This document shows positions 1 to 11,600 of a stretch of 64,000 nt of DNA, one piece after another. Origin of the DNA: Siphonodentalium dalli (Eukaryota > Mollusca > Scaphopoda > Gadilida > Siphonodentaliidae); contig CP136064.1 of assembly GCA_032622095.1 (NCBI GenBank), positions 250,001 through 314,000 on the forward strand, given 5' to 3'. Under the pieces are notes generated by a model. It saw only the letters and a program-made list of their open reading frames with translations. It made no database searches and was not told where the DNA came from. Position 1 is the first letter of the stretch; each line of letters starts with the position of its first letter. Both the position numbers and the translations under genes were made by a program.

Positions 1-39
1 ACCGCGCCATGTCAAATCTGGCCATATCCGAATCGGGTT

Positions 40-54
40 GTCATTTACAATGAC
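40..54. other. Conserved 6-bp-stem hairpin in the monomer (first copy)
   Basis: GTCATT-TAC-AATGAC is a perfect 6-bp inverted repeat around a 3-base loop. It lies just downstream of a second short dyad, CCGA-A-TCGG at 28-36. Both are present at the same place in nearly every monomer. Exceptions are rare, for example GTGATT near 36,498, 38,102 and 42,223, GTAATT near 52,072 and 52,759, and AACGAC near 42,919. The block from CCATATCC through AATGAC is among the least variable parts of the unit by eye. Protein binding or cruciform formation is possible but unproven. Confidence 0.7.
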
Positions 55-1554
55 TGCAGAAAATATATATCTTCATGTTGGAATACAAATGTATGTTTAA
101 AGGAACAGATGTATCTCAACTTAAAGGGACATAAGTAACACCGTCACCAACTTTAAGGGGTATCTGCTATAGACTGGTTACATGGTGGAGTACGGTTGGA
201 TATTTTCAATTTGGCGCATGTTTCTCCATACCGCGCCATGTCAAATCTGGCCATATCCGAATCGGGTTGTCATTTACAATGACTGCAGAAAATATATATC
301 TTCATGGTGGAATGCAAATGAATGTTTAAAGGAACAGATGTATCTCAACTTAAAGGGACATAAGTAACACCGTCACCAACTTGAAGGGGTATCTGCTATA
401 GACTGGTTACATGGTGGAGTACGGTTGGATATTTTCAATTTTGCGCATGTTTCTCCATACCGCGCCATGTCAAATCTGGCCATATCCGAATCGGGTTGTC
501 ATTTACAATGACTGCAGAAAATAAATATCTTCATGTTGGAATGCAAATGAATGTTTAAAGGAACAGATGTATCTCAACTTAAAGGACATAAGTAACACAG
601 TCACCAACTTAAAGAGGTGTCTGATTTAGAATGGTTCCATGGTGGAGTACGGTTGGATATTTTCTACTTGGCGCATGTTTCTCCATACCGCGCCATGTCA
701 AATCTGGCCATATCCGAATCGGGTTGTCATTTACAATGACTGCAGAAAATATATATCTTCATGGTGGAATGCAAATGTATGTTTAAAGGAACAGATGTAT
801 CTCAACTTAAAGGGACATAAGTAACACAGTCACCAACTTTAAGGGGTATCTGCTATAGACTGGTTCCATGGTGGAGTACTGTTGGATATTTTCAATTTGG
901 CGCATGTTTCTCCATACCGCGCCATGTCAAATCTGGCCATATCCGAATCGGGTTGTCATTTACAATGACTGCAGAAAATATATATCTTCATGGTGGAATG
1001 CAAATGTATGTTTAAAGGAACAGATGTATCTCAACTTAAAGGGACATAAGTAACACCGTCACCAACTTTAAGGCGTATCTGCTATAGACTGGTTCCATGG
1101 TGGAGTACTGTTGGATATTTTCAATTTGGCGCATGTTTCTCCCTACCGCGTCATGTCAAATCTGGCCATATCCGAATCGGGTTGTCATTTACAATGACTA
1201 CAGAAAATAAATATCTTCATGTTGGAATGCAAATGTATGTTTAAAGAAACAGATGTATCTCAACTTAAAGGGACATAAGTAACACAGTCACCAACTTTAA
1301 GGGGTATCTGCTATAGACTGGTTCCATGGTGGAGTACTGTTGGATATTTTCAATTTGGCGCATGTTTCTCCCTACCGCGCCATGTCAAATCTGGCCATAT
1401 CCGAATCGGGTTGTCATTTACAATGACTACAGAAAATAAATATCTTCATGTTGGAAAGCAAATGTATCTTTAAAGGAACAGATGTATCTCAACTTAAAGG
1501 GACATAAGTAACACAGTCACCAACTTAAAGGGGTATCTGCTATAGACTGGTTCC

Positions 1555-1740
1555 ATGGTGGAGTACGGTTGGATATTTTCAATTTGGCGCATGTTTCTCC
1601 ATACCGCGCCATGTCAAATCTGGCCATATCCGAATCGGGTTGTCATTTACAATGACTGCAGAAAATATATATCTTCATGGTGGAATGCAAATGTATGTTT
1701 AAAGGAACAGATGTATCTCAACTTAAAGGGACATAAGTAA
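1555..1740 (+). other. Recurrent 61-codon ORF, judged non-coding (example)
   Basis: About 107 of roughly 276 monomers contain an ATG-to-stop frame of 60-61 codons, nearly identical each time. This unit is one example. It begins MVEYGWIFSIW and ends LNLKGHK. It is open only when the monomer reads AAATATATA instead of AAATAAATA. The remaining monomers carry the stop or a 1-bp frameshift with no sign of selection against it. The unit length is 3 x 76 + 1, so the frame cannot continue into the next unit. I see no signal peptide, known motif or family resemblance. It is best read as chance coding potential copied with the repeat. Confidence 0.85.
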
Positions 1741-1761
1741 CACAGTCACCAACTTAAAGGG
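1719..1761 (+). repeat. 12-bp direct repeat inside the monomer, 31 bp apart (example)
   Basis: CAACTTAAAGGG occurs at 1,719-1,730 and again at 1,750-1,761 in the same monomer. In many units the second copy reads CAACTTTAAGGG, one base different, and in a minority it reads AACTTGAAGGG or AACTTAAAGAGG. This internal repetition is part of the unit rather than a separate element. Confidence 0.75.
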
Positions 1762-4700
1762 GTATCTGCTATAGACTGGTTCCATGGTGGAGTACGGTTG
1801 GATATTTTCAATTTGGCGCATGTTTCTCCATACCGCGCCATGTCAAATCTGGCCCTATCCGAATCGGGTTGTCATTTACAATGACTGCAGAAAATATATA
1901 TCTTCATGGTGGAATGCAAATGTATGTTTAAAGGAACAGATGTATCTCAACTTAAAGGGACATAAGTAACACAGTCACCAACTTTAAGGGGTATCTGCTA
2001 TAGACTGGTTCCATGGTGGAGTACGGTTGGATATTTTCAATTTGGCGCATGTTTCTCCATACCGCGCCATGTCAAATTTGGCCATATCCGAATCGGGTTG
2101 TCATTTACAATGACTGCAGAAAATAAATATCTTCATGTTGGAATGCAAATGTATGTTTAAAGGAACAGATGTATCTCAACTTAAAGGGACATAAGTAACA
2201 CAGTCACCAACTTAAAGAGGTGTCTGATTTAGACTGGTTCCATGGTGGAGTACGGTTGGATATTTTCTACTTGGCGCATGTTTCTCCATACCGCGCCATG
2301 TCAAATCTGGCCATATCCGAATCGGGTTGTCATTTACAATGACTACAGAAAATAAATATCTTCATGTTGGAATGCAAATGTATGTTTAGAGGAACAGATG
2401 TATCTCAACTTAAAGGGACATAAGTAACACCTCACCAACTTTAAGGGGTATCTGCTATAGACTGGTTACATGGTGGAGTACGGTTGGATATTTTCAATTT
2501 GGCGCATGTTTCTCCATACCGCGCCATGTCAAATCTGGCCATATCCGAATCGGGTTGTCATTTACAATGACTGCAGAAAATATATATCTTCATGGTGGAA
2601 TGCAAATGTATGTTTAAAGGAACAGATGTATCTCAACTTAAAGGGACATAAGTAACACAGTCACCAACTTTAAGGGGTATCTGCTATAGACTGGTTCCAT
2701 GGTGGAGTACTGTTGGATATTTTCAATTTGGCGCATGTTTCTCCATACCGCGCCATGTCAAATCTGGCCATATCCGAATCGGGTTGTCATTTACAATGAC
2801 TGCAGAAAATATATATCTTCATGGTGGAATGCAAATGTATGTTTAAAGGAACAGATGTATCTCAACTTAAAGGGACATAAGTAACACCATCACCAACTTT
2901 AAGGGGTATCTGCTATAGACTGGTTCCATGGTGGAGTACTGTTGGATATTTTCAATTTGGCGCATGTTTCTCCCTACCGCGTCATGTCAAATATGGCCAT
3001 ATCCGAATCGGGTTGTCATTTACAATGACTACAGAAAATAAATATCTTCATGTTGGAAAGCAAATGTATGTTTAAAGGAACAGATGTATCTCAACTTAAA
3101 GGGACATAAGTAACACAGTCACCAACTTAAAGGGGTATCTGCTATAGACTGGTTCCATGGTGGAGTACGGTTGGATATTTTCAATTTGGCGCATGTTTCT
3201 CCATACCGCGCCATGTCAAATCTGGCCCTATCCGAATCGGGTTGTCATTTACAATGACTGCAGAAAATATATATCTTCATGGTGGAATGCAAATGTATGT
3301 ATAAAGAAACAGATGTATCTCAACTTAAAGGGACATAAGTAACACAGTCACCAACTTTAAGGGGTATCTGCTATAGACTGGTTCCATGGTGGAGTACGGT
3401 TGGATATTTTCAATTTGGCGCATGTTTCTCCATACCGCGCCATGTCAAATCTGGCCATATCCGAATCGGGTTGTCATTTACAATGACTGCAGAAAATAAA
3501 TATCTTCATGTTGGAATGCAAATGTATGTTTAAAGGAACAGATGTATCTCAACTTAAAGGGACATAAGTAACACAGTCACCAACTTAAAGAGGTGTCTGA
3601 TTTAGACTGGTTCCATGGTGGAGTACGGTTGGATATTTTCTACTTGGCGCATGTTTCTCCCTACCGCGCCATGTCAAATCTGGCCATATCCGAATCGGGT
3701 TGTCATTTACAATGACTACAGAAAATAAATATCTTCATGTTGGAATGCAAATGTATGTTTAGAGGAACAGATGTATCTCAACTTAAAGGGACATAAGTAA
3801 CACAGTCACCAACTTTAAGGGGTATCTGCTATAGACTGGTTCCATGGTGGAGTACGGTTGGATATTTTCTATTTGGCGCATGTTTCTCCATACCGCGCCA
3901 TGTCAAATCTGGCCATATCCGAATCGGGTTGTCATTTACAATGACTACAGAAATTAAATATCTTCATGTTGGAATGCAAATGTATGTTTAAAGGAACAGA
4001 TGTATCTCAACTTAAAGGGACATAAGTAACACAGTCACCAACTTTAAGGGGTATCTGCTATAGACTGGTTCCATGGTGGAGTACTGTTGGATATTTTCAA
4101 TTTGGCGCATGTTTCTCCATACCGCGCCATGTCAAATCTGGCCATATCCGAATCGGGTTGTCATTTACAATGACTACAGAAAATAAATATCTTCATGTTG
4201 GAATGCAATGTATGTTTAAAGGAACAGATGTATCTCAACTTAAAGGGACATAAGTAACACAGTCACCAACTTTAAGGGGTATCTGCTATAGACTGGTTCC
4301 ATGGTGGAGTACGGTTGGATATTTTCAATTTGGCGCATGTTTCTCCATACCGCGCCATGTCAAATCTGGCCATATCCGAATCGGGTTGTCATTTACAATG
4401 ACTACAGAAAATAAATATCTTCATGTTGGAATGCAAATGTATGTTTAAAGGAACAGATGTATCTCAACTTAAAGGGACATAAGCAACACAGTCACCAACT
4501 TAAAGGGGTATCTGCTATAGACTGGTTCCATGGTGGAGTACGGTTGGATATTTTCAATTTGGCGCATGTTTCTCCCTACCGCGCCATGTCAAATCTGGCC
4601 ATATCCGAATCGGGTTGTCATTTACAATGACTACAGAAAATAAATATCTTCATGTTGGAATGCAAATGTATGTTTAAAGGAACAGATGTATCTCAACTTA

Positions 4701-7700
4701 AAGGGACATAAGTAACACAGTCACCAACTTTAAGGGGTATCTGCTATAGACTGGTTCCATGGTGGAGTACGGTTGGATATTTTCAATTTGGCGCATGTTT
4801 CTCCATACCGCGCCATGTCAAATCTGGCCATATCCGAATCGGGTTGTCATTTACAATGACTGCAGAAAATATATATCTTCATGGTGGAATGCAAATGTAT
4901 GTTTAAAGGAACAGATGTATCTCAACTTAAAGGGACATAAGTAACACAGTCACCAACTTTAAGGGGTATCTGCTATAGACTGGTTCCATGGTGGAGTACT
5001 GTTGGATATTTTCAATTTGGCGCATGTTTCTCCATACCGCGCCATGTCAAATCTGGCCATATCCGAATCGGGTTGTCATTTACAATGACTGCAGAAAATA
5101 TATATCTTCATGGTGGAATGCAAATGTATGTTTAAAGGAACAGATGTATCTCAACTTAAAGGGACATAAGTAACACAGTCACCAACTTTAAGGGGTATCT
5201 GCTATAGACTGGTTCCATGGTGGAGTACTGTTGGATATTTTCAATTTGGCGCATGTTTCTCCCTACCGCGCCATGTCAAATCTGGCCATATCCGAATCGG
5301 GTTGTCATTTACAATGACTACAGAAAATAAATATCTTCATGTTGGAATGCAAATGTATGTTTAAAGGAACAGATGTATCTCAACTTAAAGGGACATAAGT
5401 AACACAGTCACCAACTTTAAGGGGTATCTGCTATAGACTGGTTCCATGGTGGAGTACGGTTGGATATTTTCAATTTGGCGCATGTTTTTCCATACCGCGC
5501 CATGTCAAATCTGGCCATATCCGAATCGGGTTGTCATTTACAATGACTACAGAAAATAAATATCTTCATGTTGGAAAGCAAATGTATGTTTAAAGGAACA
5601 GATGTATCTCAACTTAAAGGGACATAAGTAACACAGTCACCAACTTAAAGGGGTATCTGCTATAGACTGGTTCCATGGTGGAGTACGGTTGGATATTTTC
5701 AATTTGGCGCATGTTTCTCCATACCGCGCCATGTCAAATCTGGCCATATCCGAATCGGGTTGTCATTTACAATGACTGCAGAAAATATATATCTTCATGT
5801 TGGAATGCAAATGTATGTTTAAAGGAACAGATGTATCTCAACTTAAAGGGACATAAGTAACACAGTCACCAACTTTAAGGGGTATCTGCTATAGACTGGT
5901 TCCATGGTGGAGTACGGTTGGATATTTTCAATTTGGCGCATGTTTCTCCATACCGCGCCATGTCAAATCTGGCCATATCCGAATCGGGTTGTCATTTACA
6001 ATGACTGCAGAAAATATATATCTTCATGTTGGAATGCAAATGTATGTTTAAAGGAACAGATGTATCTCAACTTAAAGGGACATAAGTAACACCGTCACCA
6101 ACTTTAAGGGGTATCTGCTATAGACTGGTTACATGGTGGAGTACGGTTGGATATTTTCAATTTTGCGCATGTTTCTCCATACCGCGCCATGTCAAATCTG
6201 GCCATATCCGAATCGGGTTGTCATTTACAATGACTACAGAAAATAAATATCTTCATGTTGGAATGCAAATGTATGTTTAAAGGAACAGATGTATCTCAAC
6301 TTAAAGGAACATAAGTAACACAGTCACCAACTTAAAGAGGTGTCTGATTTAGACTGGTTCCATGGTGGAGTACGGTTGGATATTTTCTATTTGGCGCATG
6401 TTTCTCCATACCGCGCCATGTCAAAATCTGGCCATATCCGAATCGGGTTGTCATTTACAATGACTACAGAAAATAAATATCTTCATGTTGGAATGCAAAT
6501 GTATGTTTAAAGGAACAGATGTATCTCAACTTAAAGGGACATAAGTAACACAGTCACCAACTTTAAGGGGTATCTGCTATAGACTGGTTCCATGGTGGAG
6601 TACGGTTGGATATTTTCTATTTGGCGCATGTTTCTCCATACCGCGCCATGTCAAATCTGGCCATATCCGAATCGGGTTGTCATTTACAATGACTACAGAA
6701 AATAAATATCTTCATGTTGGAATGCAAATGTATGTTCAAAGAAACAGATGTATCTCAACTTAAAGGGACATAAGTAACACAGTCACCAACTTTAAGGGGT
6801 ATCTGCTATAGACTGGTTCCATGGTGGAGTACTGTTGGATATTTTCAATTTGGCGCATGTTTCTCCCTACCGCGCCATGTCAAATCTGGCCATATCCGAA
6901 TCGGGTTGTCATTTACAATGACTACAGAAAATAAATATCTTCATGTTGGAATGCAAATGTATGTTTAAAGGAACAGATGTATCTCAACTTAAAGGGACAT
7001 AAGTAACACAGTCACCAACTTTAAGGGGTATCTGCTATAGACTGGTTCCATGGTGGAGTACGGTTGGATATTTTCAATTTGGCGCATGTTTCTCCATACC
7101 GCGCCATGTCAAATCTGGCCATATCCGAATCGGGTTGTCATTTACAATGACTGCAGAAAATATATATCTTCATGGTGGAATGCAAATGTATGTTTAAAGA
7201 ACAGATGTATCTCAACTTAAAAGGGACATAAGTAACACAGTTACCAACTTTAAGGGGTATCTGCTATAGACTGGTTCCATGGTGGAGTACTGTTGGATAT
7301 TTTCAATTTGGCGCATGTTTCTCCATACCGCGCCATGTCAAATCTGGCCATATCCGAATCGGGTTGTCATTTACAATGACTGCAGAAAATATATATCTTC
7401 ATGGTGGAATGCAAATGTATGTTTAAAGGAACAGATGTATCTCAACTTAAAGGGACATAAGTAACACCGTCACCAACTTTAAGGGGTATCTGCTATAGAC
7501 TGGTTCCATGGTGGAGTACTGTTGGATATTTTCAATTTGGCGCATGTTTCTCCCTACCGCGTCATGTCAAATCTGGCCATATCCGAATCGGGTTGTCATT
7601 TACAATGACTACAGAAAAATAAATATCTTCATGTTGGAATGCAAATGTATGTTTAAAGAAACAGATGTATCTCAACTTAAAGGGACATAAGTAACACAGT

Positions 7701-8653
7701 CACCAACTTTAAGGGTATCTGCTATAGACTGGTTACATGGTGGAGTACGGTTGGATATTTTCAATTTTGCGCATGTTTCTCCATACCGCGCCATGTCAAA
7801 TCTGGCCATATCCGAATCGGGTTGTCATTTACAATGACTACATAAAATAAATATCTTCATGTTGGAATGCAAATGTATGTTTAAAGGAACAGATGTATCT
7901 CAACTTAAAGGAACATAAGTAACACAGTCACCAACTTAAAGAGGTGTCTTATTTAGACTGGTTCCATGGTGGAGTACGGTTGGATATTTTTCTATTTGGC
8001 GCATGTTTCTCCATACCGCGCCATGTCAAATCTGGCCATATCCGAATCGGGTTGTCATTTACAATGACTACAGAAAATAAATATCTTCATGTTGGAATGC
8101 AAATGTATGTTTAAAGGAACAGATGTATCTCAACTTAAAGGGACATAAGTAACACAGTCACCAACTTTAAGGGGTATCTGCTATAGACTGGTTCCATGGT
8201 GGAGTACGGTTGGATATTTTCTATTTGGCGCATGTTTCTCCATACCGCGCCATGTCAAATCTGGCCATATCCGAATCGGGTTGTCATTTACAATGACTAC
8301 AGAAAATAAATATCTTCATGTTGGAATGCAAATGTATGTTTAAAGAAACAGATGTATCTCAACTTAAAGGGACATAAGTAACACAGTCACCAACTTTAAG
8401 GGGTATCTGCTATAGACTGGTTCCATGGTGGAGTACTGTTGGATATTTTCAATTTGGCGCATGTTTCTCCCTACCGCGCCATGTCAAATCTGGCCATATC
8501 TGAATCGGGTTGTCATTTACAATGACTACAGAAAATAAATATCTTCATGTTGGAATGCAAATGTATGTTTAATGGAACAGATGTATCTCAACTTAAAGGG
8601 ACATAAGTAACACAGTCACCAACTTTAAGGGGTATCTGCTATAGACTGGTTCC

Positions 8654-11600
8654 ATGGTGGAGTACGGTTGGATATTTTCAATTTGCCGCATGTTTCTCCA
8701 TACCGCGCCATGTCAAATCTGGCCATATCCGAATCGGGTTGTCATTTACAATGACTGCAGAAAATATATATCTTCATGTTGGAATGCAAATGTATGTTTA
8801 AAGGAACAGATGTATCTCAACTTAAAGGGACATAAGTAACACCTCACCAACTTTAAGGGGTATCTGCTATAGACTGGTTACATGGTGGAGTACGGTTGGA
8901 TATTTTCAATTTGGCGCATGTTTCTCCATACCGCGCCATGTCAAATCTGGCCATATCCGAATCGGGTTGTCATTTACAATGACTGCAGAAAATATATATC
9001 TTCATGGTGGAATGCAAATGAATGTTTAAAGGAACAGATGTATCTCAACTTAAAGGGACATAAGTAACACCGTCACCAACTTGAAGGGGTATCTGCTATA
9101 GACTGGTTACATGGTGGAGTACGGTTGGATATTTTCAATTTTGCGCATGTTTCTCCATACCGCGCCATGTCAAATCTGGCCATATCCGAATCGGGTTGTC
9201 ATTTACAATGACTGCAGAAAATAAATATCTTCATGTTGGAATGCAAATGTATGTTTAAAGGAACAGATGTATCTCAACTTAAAGGGACATAAGTAACACA
9301 GACACCAACTTAAAGAGGTGTCTGATTTAGAATGGTTCCATGGTGGAGTACGGTTGGATATTTTCTACTTGGCGCATGTTTCTCCATACCGCGCCATGTC
9401 AAATCTGGCCTTATCCGAATCGGGTTGTCATTTACAATGACTGCAGAAAATATATATCTTCATGGTGGAATGCAAATGTATGTTTAAAGGAACAGATGTA
9501 TCTCAACTTAAAGGGACATAAGTAACACAGTCACCAACTTTAAGGGGTATCTGCTATAGACTGGTTCCATGGTGGAGTACTGTTGGATATTTTCAATTTG
9601 GCGCATGTTTCTCCATACCGCGCCATGTCAAATCTGGCCATATCCGAATCGGGTTGTCATTTACAATGACTGAAGAGAAATATATATCTTCATGGTGGAA
9701 TGCAAATGTATGTTTAAAGGAAGAGATGTATCTCAACTTAAAGGGACATAAGTAACACCGTCACCAACTTTAAGGGGTATCTGCTATAGACTGGTTCCAT
9801 GGCGGAGTACTGTTGGATATTTTCAATTTGGCGCATGTTTCTCCCTACCGCGTCATGTCAAATCTGGCCATATCCGAATCGGGTTGTCATTTACAATGAC
9901 TACAGAAAATAAATATCTTCATGTTGGAATGCAAATGTATGTTTAAAGAAACAGATGTATCTCAACTTAAAGGGACATAAGTAACACAGTCACCAACTTT
10001 AAGGGGTATCTGCTATAGACTGGTTCCATGGTGGAGTACTGTTGGATATTTTCAATTTGGCGCATGTTTCTCCCTACCGCGCCATGTCAAATCTGGCCAT
10101 ATCCGAATCGGGGGTTGTCATTTACAATGACTACAGAAAATAAATATCTTCATGTTGGAAAGCAAATGTATGTTTAAAGAAACAGATGTATCTCAACTTA
10201 AAGGGACATAAGTAACACAGTCACCAACTTAAAGGTGTATCTGCTATAGACTGGTTCCATGGTGGAGTACTGTTGGATATTTTCAATTTGGCGCATGTTT
10301 CTCCATACCGCGCCATGTCAAATCTGGCCATATCCGAATCGGGTTGTCATTTACAATGACTGCAGAAAATATATATCTTCATGGTGGAATGCAAATGTAT
10401 GTTTAAAGGAACAGATGTATCTCAACTTAAAGGGACATAAGTAACACCGTCACCAACTTTAAGGGGTATCTGCTATAGACTGGTTCCATGGTGGAGTACT
10501 GTTGGATATTTTCAATTTGGCGCATGTTTCTCCCTACCGCGTCATGTCAAATCTGGCCATATCCGAATCGGGTTGTCATTTACAATGACTACAGAAAATA
10601 AATATCTTCATGTTGGAAAGCAAATGTATGTTTAAAGGAACAGATGTATCTCAACTTAAAGGGACATAAGTAACACAGTCACCAACTTAAAGGGGTATCT
10701 GCTATAGACTGGTTCCATGGTGGAGTACGGTTGGATATTTTCAATTTGGCGCATGTTTCTCCATACCGCGCCATGTCAAATCTGGCCCTATCCGAATCGG
10801 GTTGTCATTTACAATGACTGCAGAAAATATATATCTTCATGGTGGAATGCAAATGTATGTATAAAGAAACAGATGTATCTCAACTTAAAGGGACATAAGT
10901 AACACAGTCACCAACTTTAAGGGGTATCTGCTATAGACTGGTTCCATGGTGGAGTACGGTTGGATATTTTCAATTTGGCGCATGTTTCTCCATACCGCGC
11001 CATGTCAAATCTGGCCATATCCGAATCGGGTTGTCATTTACAATGACTGCAGAAAATAAATATCTTCATGTTGGAATGCAAATGTATGTTTAAAGGAACA
11101 GATATATCTCAACTTAAAGGGACATAAGTAACACAGTCACCAACTTAAAGAGGTGTCTGATTTAGACTGGTTCCATGGTGGAGTACGGTTGGATATTTTC
11201 TACTTGGCGCATGTTTCTCCATACCGCGCCATGTCAAATCTGGCCATATCCGAATCGGGTTGTCATTTACAATGACTACAGAAAATAAATATCTTCATGT
11301 TGGAATGCAAATGTATGTTTAGAGGAACAGATGTATCTCAACTTAAAGGGACATAAGTAACACAGTCACCAACTTTAAGGGGTATCTGCTATAGACTGGT
11401 TCCATGGTGGAGTACGGTTGGATATTTTCTATTTGGCGCATGTTTCTCCATACCGCGCCATGTCAAATCTGGCCATATCCGAATCGGGTTGTCATTTACA
11501 ATGACTACAGAAATTAAATATCTTCATGTTGGAATGCAAATGTATGTTTAAAGGAACAGATGTATCTCAACTTAAAGGGACATAAGTAACACAGTCACCA

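Larger units (their letters stand above)
1555..1783 (+). repeat. Representative satellite monomer, 'open/PstI' class
   Basis: A complete 229-bp unit chosen as reference. It carries CTGCAG (a PstI site) in GACTGCAG, then AAAATATATATC, then CATGGTGGAATGC. The alternative class reads GACTACAG, AAAATAAATATC, CATGTTGGAATGC. The reference class leaves a 61-codon frame open; the alternative closes it with TAA at AAATAAATA. Both classes are interspersed throughout, along with intermediates (CTGCAG with AAATAAAT, or AAATATAT with CATGTTGG). Other variable sites are TACGG versus TACTG, CCATACC versus CCCTACC, GGCCATATCC versus GGCCCTATCC, and CAGTCACC versus CCGTCACC. Confidence 0.93.
182..8653 (+). 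repeat. Higher-order block Z, mosaic relative of blocks A and B
   Basis: This block contains the same ordered series of marked monomers as block A, but with whole-monomer insertions and deletions and more substitutions. Markers include AATGAATGTTT units (182; 8,882 in A), a CTACTTGG unit (639; 9,340), a GTATGTATAAAG unit (3,157; 10,717), AAATTAAATATC (near 3,952; 11,512), GCAATGTATG (near 4,205; 11,765) and GTTTTTCC (near 5,486; 13,962). Offsets between the matching markers change from 8,700 to 7,560 to 8,476 bp, that is by near multiples of 229. Z has one copy of the terminal 7-mer (7,050-8,653), where A and B each have two. Confidence 0.75.

Noticed and set aside
24-40. CENP-B box in the monomer around ATCCGAATCGGGT
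   Set aside because: Only the ANNCGGG half matches the core NTTCGNNNNANNCGGGN; the TTCG half is absent on either strand in this alignment.
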